Below are positions 53,666-61,824 of a stretch of DNA of 64,000 bases, piece after piece; within the stretch, counting starts at the first letter, position 1; each line of letters starts with the position of its first letter. Both the position numbers and the translations under genes were made by a program. This DNA is from Alloascoidea africana (lineage: Eukaryota; Ascomycota; Alloascoideomycetes; Alloascoideales; Alloascoideaceae), in NCBI GenBank assembly GCA_030581615.1, contig JAKTTT010000065.1, positions 1 to 64,000 of the forward strand, read 5' to 3'. The notes under the pieces were generated by a model. It was not told where the DNA came from and searched no databases. It was given only the letters and a program-made list of their open reading frames with translations.

Positions 53666-56600
53666 CAGAACCTGATCCTTCACCAGAACCGGAGCCTGAA
53701 CCACTTCCAGAGCCAGAGCCTTCACCGGAGCCAGAACCTTCACCTTCACCGGATCCTGATCCACTTCCTGAGCCTTCACCGGATCCTGAGCCTTCACCGG
53801 ATCCTGATCCACTTCCTGAACCACTTCCAGAACCTGAGCCTTCTCCAGAACCTGATCCTTCACCGGAGCCAGAACCTGAGCCAGAGCCAGAACCAGAACC
53901 AGATCCTGAGCCTGAGCCAGAGCCAGAACCACTTCCAGAACCTGAGCCAGAGCCAGAACCAGAACCAGAACCTGAGCCTTCACCAGAACCGGAACCTGAG
54001 CCAGAGCCTGAACCAGAACCGGAGCCTGAACCAGAGCCGGATCCTGAGCCACTTCCAGAGCCAGAGCCTGAACCAGAACCTGATCCTTCACCAGAACCTG
54101 ATCCTTCACCAGAACCTGATCCTTCACCAGAACCTGATCCTTCACCAGAACCGGAACCTGAGCCAGAGCCTGAGCCAGAGCCGGAGCCTGAACCACTTCC
54201 TGAGCCTGAACCACTTCCTGAGCCTGAACCAGAACCTGATCCTTCACCAGAACCTGATCCTTCACCAGAACCTGATCCTTCACCAGAACCTGATCCTTCA
54301 CCAGAACCTGATCCTTCACCAGAACCTGATCCTTCACCAGAACCGGAACCTGAGCCAGAGCCTGAGCCAGAGCCGGAGCCTGAACCACTTCCTGAGCCTG
54401 AACCANNNNNNNNNNNNNNNNNNNNNNNNNNNNNNNNNNNNNNNNNNNNNNNNNNNNNNNNNNNNNNNNNNNNNNNNNNNNNNNNNNNNNNNNNNNNNNN
54501 NNNNNNNNNNNNNNNNNNNNNNNNNNNNNNNNNNNNNNNNNNNNNNNNNNNNNNNNNNNNNNNNNNNNNNNNNNNNNNNNNNNNNNNNNNNNNNNNNNGA
54601 GCCAGAGCCGGAGCCTGAACCACTTCCTGAGCCTGAACCAGAACCTGATCCTTCACCAGAACCTGATCCTTCACCAGAACCTGATCCTTCACCAGAACCT
54701 GATCCTTCACCAGAACCGGAACCTGAGCCAGAGCCTGAGCCAGAGCCGGAGCCTGAACCACTTCCTGAGCCTGAACCAGAACCTGATCCTTCACCAGAAC
54801 CTGATCCTTCACCAGAACCTGATCCTTCACCAGAACCTGATCCTTCACCAGAACCGGAACCTGAGCCAGAGCCTGAGCCAGAGCCGGAGCCTGAACCACT
54901 TCCTGAGCCTGAACCAGAACCTGATCCTTCACCAGAACCTGATCCTTCACCAGAACCTGATCCTTCACCAGAACCGGAGCCAGAACCACTTCCTGAGCCA
55001 GAGCCACTTCCTGAGCCAGAGCCAGAGCCGGATCCTGATCCACTTCCTGAGCCAGAACCAGAACCAGAACCACTTCCAGAGCCAGAGCCACTTCCTGAGC
55101 CACTTCCAGAACCTGAGCCTTCTCCAGAACCAGATCCTTCACCAGAGCCAGAACCTGAGCCAGAACCAGAACCAGAACCTGATCCACTTCCTGAGCCACT
55201 TCCAGAACCTGAGCCGGAACCTGAGCCAGAACCTGAGCCAGAACCTGAGCCAGAACCAGAACCAGAGCCACTTCCTGATCCACTTCCACTTCCTGAGCCG
55301 GATCCTGAGCCGGATCCTGAGCCGGATCCTTCTCCAGAGCCTGAACCAGAGCCAGAGCCAGAGCCAGAACCAGAACCAGAACCACTTCCTGAGCCAGAGC
55401 CAGAACCAGATCCTTCACCGGAGCCAGAACCTGAGCCAGAACCAGAACCAGAACCAGATCCTTCACCAGAACCGGAGCCTGAACCACTTCCAGAGCCAGA
55501 GCCAGAGCCGGATCCTGAGCCAGAGCCTTCACCGGAGCCAGAACCTTCACCTTCACCGGATCCTGATCCACTTCCTGAGCCACTTCCAGAACCTGAACCT
55601 GAACCTGATCCTTCACCAGAACCTGATCCTTCACCAGAACCGGAGCCAGAACCACTTCCTGAGCCAGAGCCAGAGCCGGATCCTGATCCACTTCCTGATC
55701 CACTTCCTGAGCCAGAACCTGAGCCAGAACCACTTCCTGATCCTGAGCCAGAGCCGGATCCTGAGCCAGAGCCTTCACCGGAGCCAGAACCTGAACCTTC
55801 TCCAGAACCTTCACCGGATCCTGATCCACTTCCTGAGCCAGAACCAGAGCCGGATCCTGAGCCGGATCCTGAGCCAGAACCACTTCCAGAACCTGAACCT
55901 TCTCCAGAACCACTTCCAGAACCTGAACCTTCTCCAGAACCACTTCCAGAGCCTTCACCGGAGCCAGAACCTGAACCTTCACCGGATCCTGAGCCAGAGC
56001 CGGATCCTGAACCAGAACCTGAACCTTCACCGGATCCTGATCCACTTCCTGATCCACTTCCTGAGCCACTTCCACTTCCTGAGCCAGAACCAGAGCCAGA
56101 ACCACTTCCTGATCCTGAGCCAGAGCCGGATCCTGAGCCAGAGCCTTCACCGGAGCCAGAGCCTTCACCGGAGCCAGAACCTGAACCTTCTCCAGAACCA
56201 CTTCCAGAGCCTTCACCGGAGCCTTCTCCAGAACCAGAACCGGATCCTGATCCACTCCCTGATCCACTTCCTGAGCCTTCACCAGAACCAGATCCTTCAC
56301 CGGAGCCAGAACCTTCTCCAGAACCACTTCCTGATCCTGATCCACTTCCTGAGCCTGAGCCAGAACCTGAACCTTCTCCAGAACCGGAGCCTGAACCACT
56401 TCCAGAGCCATCTCCTCTAGAGCCTGTCTCCGTAGCCGGGTAGCATGTAGTAGTAACTATAAGGGTAGGGATGGTACAAGGACAGTTTGTAACTGTTACA
56501 GGTCCCGGAGTAGTAACAGTGTAGGTTTCACCATTGGTTTCAAAGGTAGTTGGAGTTGGGCAAAAGGTTGTATATTCAGTGACGGTAACATGAGTAAGAG

Positions 56601-56925
56601 TAGTGTAAGAGTACGTGACGTAGTCATCGGAAGGTTTTGGGATAGTCTCATCTCCAGACAAAACTGTAGTCTTGGTGACCTCTGTCTCAATCGTGCAAGG
56701 ACAGTCTGTAATGGTGAGGGTTGTGGGAGCTGTGACAGTGTAGGTTTTGGTACCCTGGGTGAATGTCGTAGAGTCTTCACAGATTGTAGTGTATTCGGTC
56801 ACAACTGTTGTTTCTGTTGTGATGTAAGTCTCTGTGTGGGTGTTTCCTGTGTTGTTGGAAAAGAGAGAGCCCAGGGAAGGGCTTACCAGACACAGACCCA
56901 CGGATATAACTCCTGTGAGTTTCAT
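53121..56925 (-). CDS. Large repeat-rich GPI-type cell-wall protein (adhesin/flocculin-like)
   Basis: One gene read across a sequencing gap; about 1,200 codons are visible. A signal peptide (1-19) is followed by two copies of the Sed1-like cysteine module (TEYTTIC...CPCTI near 37-82 and TEYTTFC...CPCTI near 115-160). Then comes a Gly-Ser-Gly-Ser / Gly-Glu-Gly-Ser region of roughly 1,000 residues. The last 70 residues are unique, Ser-rich, and end in a GPI-attachment signal (YSSGAAQ... then a hydrophobic run). This is the plan of fungal wall adhesins: an outer head, an extended stalk and a wall anchor. The flanking frames differ by one base because the N-run is 193 long; a gap length divisible by three joins them. 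A TATAAAAG box lies at 57073-57081. Confidence 0.85.
53320..56415. repeat. Hexanucleotide-based Gly/Ser/Glu coding repeat with 138-bp higher order
   Basis: About 3.1 kb built from 6-bp words encoding Gly-Ser or Gly-Glu. At 54599, 54737 and 54875 the same 41-bp landmark recurs at exactly 138-bp spacing (46 codons). The copies at 54172 and 54364 are 192 bp apart, that is 138 plus three 18-bp units. Such nested repeats change length readily by slippage and unequal recombination. All units are multiples of 3, so length changes keep the frame. Confidence 0.93.
54406..54598. other. Assembly gap (193 N)
   Basis: A run of 193 undetermined bases inside the most regular part of the repeat. The number is likely a placeholder: it is not a multiple of 3, yet the coding frame on both sides is intact. 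Confidence 0.99.
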
Positions 56926-59794
56926 AGTTGTATAGCCAGTCTACTGATTAATCGAATAGCGCAAAATATAGTTTGTAGCGAGCGAATTGATAATTAATTA
57001 GATTAAAGAAAATCAGAAGCCGGGGAAAGCGTGGGCGTGAAGAAAATGAAAGAGCAAGAAGCAGATGGGTATCCTTTTATAAGTGGTCTAGCTTATTTTA
57101 AAATTTGGATTTGGACCTGTGGACAGGATAAAAGAGCAGCTAGCAATACCAAGCGTGTCCTGGTGTGCCTTTTGCCAGTTTAATTTGGGATTGTGGTTTC
57201 TCCCTCTTAATCTTTGAACAATATCTGGGGGTTCTAATTCAATTAAGACTCACTTTGGCTGCACGCGCATGTCCGGAAATCTAATCCAGACAGCTGCAGC
57301 AATGCTGAATTACCCATTTAGGAGGTTAGATGCAGGCACACGTCAGTAGACCAAAACGACGACCAGAAATGTATAGAACGAAGACATGAACCAACGAGAG
57401 AGATGAGATCCGGTTCAAGTTGCCATCGAGTGTAATTCTCCAGCAAACTCAAGAACCCATGTATAGATGTAATAGCAACTAGTTTCTGGTTCTGTATTCT
57501 AGATTTAGGAACCAATATTATCCGAGAGCCAATTCCACCATTCTTGTCATGTCCAAAGCGTGCGCTCGTATTTGAATATTTGGGGGAACATTTCAAAACA
57601 GGCTCTGCTTTCCGTCTAAATTACTGGGTTGATCTGCTTGATATTTGGAAATGCATCCTGGCCGTTATGAGAGACGATCATAACCGCATACCAATCCACG
57701 CTGTTTTAGAAGGGGTCTCTTGCCTGTTTGTGCAAACGGTGTTCATGGATAGGATCCCGGAAAGCTAAGCCCAGTTTACATTTATATCTCGTATAGGTAG
57801 AGATGTGGAGCTAGTAGGCTACGCGGTTAGCATCTCTTAGCGCTCCAGTTACTAGGACATGGAGAACATTATATGCACTTTGGACTGTATTAAACACATT
57901 TAATCCTCCGGGGATAAACTCTTTCTGGTCTTATTACTATTAGAAGTATCAATTCTTTGGGTGGAGTGAGCCAATTCGTACCAGTCTGGTGAAAAATTGG
58001 CGGGACGGAAGCTGCGGCAGTTATGGCCGCTACGCAAATGATGATGATGGTGGGGATGGTTACTCCTTGATTAATTATCAGTTGCAAGCATCGGTTTGTA
58101 GCAGTACCGATTCGCTTTATGTCCCACGTACTGTATAATCACCTGCTATCGCGTTTGGCTAGTCGCAAGTTTCAACTACACTTTGGGATTAAGGACCAGA
58201 AATTAAGCCAACGTGTTCCGCCATGCCAAAAGGATCGGCAAAGAATTGAACAGTATCAGAGTTTCAAGTGTGAGGTTTCAGTTCCCAGGTATCAGGTTCA
58301 AAGGGCTTTCAGATGAACATGAACTATTATGTTTTAGCAGCAGGGAGAAAACTTCAAAAAGAAACAAAACAAAACAGATTGGTATTGTTTAAAGCAATGT
58401 AATGTACAAACCTTTGGTTTTACAAGAGATGTTCTGATTGTGCTTCTTGGTCTGATCGGGCAAATGAAAGTGTGGACTAATTTGCCAAGCAAATAGCGCA
58501 AACGAGCACCTTATTCCTTACTTTTTGTTCAGTTCTAAACACTGTAAACATATACTCCAAGTTGTTTAAGGGGCGTAATCAACATCAAGCTTGGAGATAG
58601 CATAGTTCTGTCCCTTCGACACGGAAGATGATGTGAATTCAGGACGCGAGGCTTATTCAGATCGTAAGCAAACGAACTGTTCATCTTTTCAATTTCCTCA
58701 GTTTGCTTCTATAGCCTTATATTTCAATGAACATTGATATCTGTAGCCAAATCTGAGGTTCGATAGGTTCCCACAATGAACTTGACACAAAGGTCTATTC
58801 CATGACAAATTATGTAGGCTCTATCAGATTTTTTAAAATTGGAGAGAATAAATAAAAAATTGGGTTGTCCATAAAGCTTTCATGCTTAAAAAATATGTGA
58901 ACACAATGCTTTTAATCAAACCGTTTTTTCCTTGGATTTTTGTCTGTATGTTGAACTCACAGTGCATACACCTGAGTCCAGATCTAAAGTTGCCTCAAGC
59001 TTAGATGCTCAGCTTTAAGCTCAACTCGACACAAAAAGGCGGTTTCACCGTCTATCTCTCAGTCATTATCGAGGGGACACTAATTATCACAATAATAGAA
59101 CCTGAACAAGGATAAGATCGTAACCCAAATTGGCTCTTTTCCGGTTGATAACGCCATGTCTGTTGCACTATCTCATGGTGCCCATCCACGATTTCTGTGG
59201 TGTTACCATACAGTAGGAGTTAAGCTAGCAGGAGTACGAGCTGTTGGTTATGGGCTCGTAAATGTGTATGCTCAGTTTGGCACTAAACGGGGGGGCACTA
59301 AACGGGTAGACAGGATTATGGCTGAGGACATGGTCACAATTGCGTAGCCAAATCTTCTCAACTTCAGCTTGGAGAAGCCGGTTATGAGCCTTGGAATGAG
59401 GTGTCAGCAGGGATATATCTGCTGCATCCAATGCCATTTGACGCCAACATCTATCAAATTTTTTAAAAGATTGTCTACAAAGCAATATCGGAATTGTATT
59501 TATTGTAGGGTTCAAAACTGTCGATCAGTGAAAAACACGCTCTGGGTAAGCTGTGTTGAAAAGCCTGTTAAACTTGCCAATCTGCAATCCAGCTATACCT
59601 CAACGTCTCCTCGAGATTCCCCTGAATCAGCCGTACGTAATGCTACAAATCCTCGGGCAGGGGCTTTGGAGAACGCCTCAACCGTCAAAGCAGAATCATT
59701 TTAGAAACCATCAAACCTTGTAAAACGTTTTCTCTACAAGAGCTCGAAATGCAACTTCCAATTGATTCTTTGTATTTATAACCTATTTATCATT
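56926..59794. other. Promoter of the large wall protein and gene-poor spacer
   Basis: A TATAAAAGG box on the minus strand at 57073-57081 lies about 150 bp before the wall-protein start. The remaining 2.7 kb has only short frames on both strands (for example 57318-57596 and 59225-59515 minus, 59369-59704 plus), none recognised. At 59277-59302 the sequence GGCACTAAACGGG is directly repeated. Confidence 0.45.
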
Positions 59795-61108
59795 TTAGTC
59801 CCCGCGTTCTGCTCTCAGTTGGTCATATCTCAAAACAGCTCCTAACAATACCTGGACACCATTTGCCAGCTCCTCTGGCTTGGTGTACTCACAATAATTA
59901 TGGGAAATCCCGCCTTTGCTTGGGACAAATATCATCGAGGTTGGAGCCCGTGTGCTTGTACTACACGAGTCGTGTCCTGCTCCACTAGTAATCTCAAAGA
60001 TTTTGTCTTGTCCCACAACCTCCGTAGCTGAGCTTTTCACACAAGAAACATTGTCGCTGTGGAATGATACAGCAGGGGAGGTGTAGATGTGCTCAAACTC
60101 CACAGTCAATGCTTCTTTGGTGAGTGTTCCGTTTCCTTCCTCTGCAACTGCTGCAAAATCTTTTTTCACGTCATTCACAATTGCTTCAAGCCCCGAGTCT
60201 TGTATATGTCTCACGTCAAGGATAAAGGACACAGACTCTGGAATAACATTTGCTACTGCCGGCTCGAGGTTCATTATCCCAACACTACAGAGGCCGTTAT
60301 GTTTGTGGGCCAACTCATTGGCCTTTACGATCATTTTCGAAGCCGCTAGTAGCGGGTCCTTTCGGGCGGTTAGTGGAGTTGTTCCCGTGTGCTGTGCTCT
60401 GCCTTTAACGTGCACTTTATACCACACGTAGGCCTGAACTCCTTTTACTATTCCAATCAACTTATCCTCGTTTTCGAGAATCGGACCCTGCTCAATATGT
60501 AGTTCAAAATGGGCAGCAATTGGGTTGGAACGGTAACTTGCTGGGACTTTTCCTAAATACCCAATCCTGACCAACTCCTCCTGAACAGTTTTTGGGACCT
60601 TGTCTGTGACAGATTTTGTCTTGTACACCTTTTCAATGTCAAGATTCTCAGCCCAAACTGCAGAGGCCATAATGCTAATGGGAAATCTTGCCCCTTCCTC
60701 ATTCATCCAGTTGATTACACAGATTGGATAATGAGGAACAAAATTGTTCTCCTTTAGCGTTCGCAACACTTCTAGTCCTCCCAAAACTCCCAAAATACCA
60801 TCATATCTGCCCCCGGTTGGTTGTGTGTCGAGATGCGAGCCAATGGCGGTTGGGGCAATGTCACCTTCTTTTCGTCCAGGGTATGTAGCAAAGATATTGC
60901 CAACCTGGTCTATTTTGATCGTGCACCCCAGCGCTTTGGTCTGTTCAATGAACCAGTCTTTGATCTGTTTATCATAGTCCGTCAAAGCGAGTCTGCAAAC
61001 TCCAGTCTGTGTATTAGGATCTGGACCCCACTGGCCTTTTGCACCAAACTGGATGGCCGTGGAGTGGATGGAGTCAAGAAGACGGTCTTGTGAGATTTTG
61101 AACTGCAT
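59795..61108 (-). CDS. PYD3: Beta-ureidopropionase / N-carbamoyl-amino-acid hydrolase (PYD3-like)
   Basis: A 437-residue cytosolic M20-type amidohydrolase. It hydrolyses N-carbamoyl-beta-alanine to beta-alanine, CO2 and ammonia, the last step of reductive pyrimidine breakdown, or a related N-carbamoyl amino acid. Metal-site residues are in place: His92 and Asp103 in GSHLDTQPTGGRYDG, Glu137 (general base) and Glu138 in NEEGARF, His204 in HFELHIEQGP, and a final His in GGISHNYCEY. SGAGHDS near residue 377 is also conserved. The Lachancea kluyveri enzyme has about 455 residues. I start at the ATG at 61108. S. cerevisiae lacks this gene. A carbamoylase of other specificity is the alternative. Confidence 0.9.
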   Translation of the reverse strand: MQFKISQDRLLDSIHSTAIQFGAKGQWGPDPNTQTGVCRLALTDYDKQIKDWFIEQTKALGCTIKIDQVGNIFATYPGRKEGDIAPTAIGSHLDTQPTGGRYDGILGVLGGLEVLRTLKENNFVPHYPICVINWMNEEGARFPISIMASAVWAENLDIEKVYKTKSVTDKVPKTVQEELVRIGYLGKVPASYRSNPIAAHFELHIEQGPILENEDKLIGIVKGVQAYVWYKVHVKGRAQHTGTTPLTARKDPLLAASKMIVKANELAHKHNGLCSVGIMNLEPAVANVIPESVSFILDVRHIQDSGLEAIVNDVKKDFAAVAEEGNGTLTKEALTVEFEHIYTSPAVSFHSDNVSCVKSSATEVVGQDKIFEITSGAGHDSCSTSTRAPTSMIFVPSKGGISHNYCEYTKPEELANGVQVLLGAVLRYDQLRAERGD

Positions 61109-61487
61109 TTTGCGGTTGAAGGGGACCAAGGAAACAAGGAAAGGGAGAAAAAGGCAATTGGTGTGTAGTTTCCTCCGCTCTACTCGCCCGTCTCATTATC
61201 ATATCGTCGATAACAAACGCAGGTTGGCCGAATCGGGAAAGCCGATGCCACAACGGGCAAATCGGCAAACCATATTTTGATTGCCAGATAGCCTCAATGA
61301 CTCTGCTCTGGTCTTCAAAAGGAAGACAATGCCCAGAAAAAGTAAGAACAGTATTGCGTAGACAATTGTTATCAGAATAGTATTTGTTGGTCTTTCCAAC
61401 GATTGCTGAGTGCTGTAGCTTGGATGGTTGTGTCCAAAGCCAACTAATTATTGATCTCTCCTTATCATTCCCGAACAGACTGATACA

Positions 61488-61685
61488 ATGGGAAAGAGAA
61501 AGTTCTCATCCTGGCTGCTTGTGTCTAGCACGACTACCCCTAAACATTTCCGTTCTCCTTTTCATGCCACCTTCCAGTTTGCTGGAGGCTCCATCAGCTA
61601 TGCCAGTCTTCTTTTTACTGTGTCCTGTTTCGTACTTTCCGGACTTTTCAGTGCTGACTGCGAAAGACGGGTAACACATAATTAA
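61488..61685 (+). CDS. Possible small membrane protein, 65 residues
   Basis: An ATG-started frame (context ACAATGGG) encoding MGKRKFSSWLL... with one likely membrane segment (YASLLFTVSCFVLSGLFSA). It lies 140 bp upstream of PFF1 in the same direction. No family is recognised. It could be a real small gene, an upstream ORF in the PFF1 leader, or chance. Confidence 0.25.
   Translation: MGKRKFSSWLLVSSTTTPKHFRSPFHATFQFAGGSISYASLLFTVSCFVLSGLFSADCERRVTHN
61668..61674 (+). promoter_or_regulatory. Reb1-like site upstream of PFF1
   Basis: Exact CGGGTAA about 150 bp before the PFF1 start; the fourth copy of this 7-mer in promoters of the window. Confidence 0.35.
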
Positions 61686-61824
61686 GAAGATGCACGTGCA
61701 GGCACTATCTTTCATGTTGGATAAGTACCAAACAGCCCTTTCCTGTCTTTTACGATTTCCCCACGGCGTAAAGTTTTCATTCATTTCTAGCTCTGTGTCT
61801 GCTTGAAGATAGGGAGCCCGAGAG

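Larger units (their letters stand above)
61109..61824. other. Divergent promoter region, PYD3 / PFF1
   Basis: 716 bp between two divergently oriented genes. It contains a small plus-strand ORF (listed), a hydrophobic minus-strand frame without an ATG (about 61430-61199, ILITIVYAILFLLFLGIVFL) and a Reb1-like CGGGTAA at 61668-61674. Confidence 0.45.

Noticed and set aside
53213-56443. Plus-strand frames over the repeat (Glu-Pro/Asp-Pro/Ser-Pro proteins)
   Set aside because: They lack a signal peptide and a unique domain. Openness is forced by the stop-free hexamer repeat, while the minus strand has a proper start, head and GPI end.
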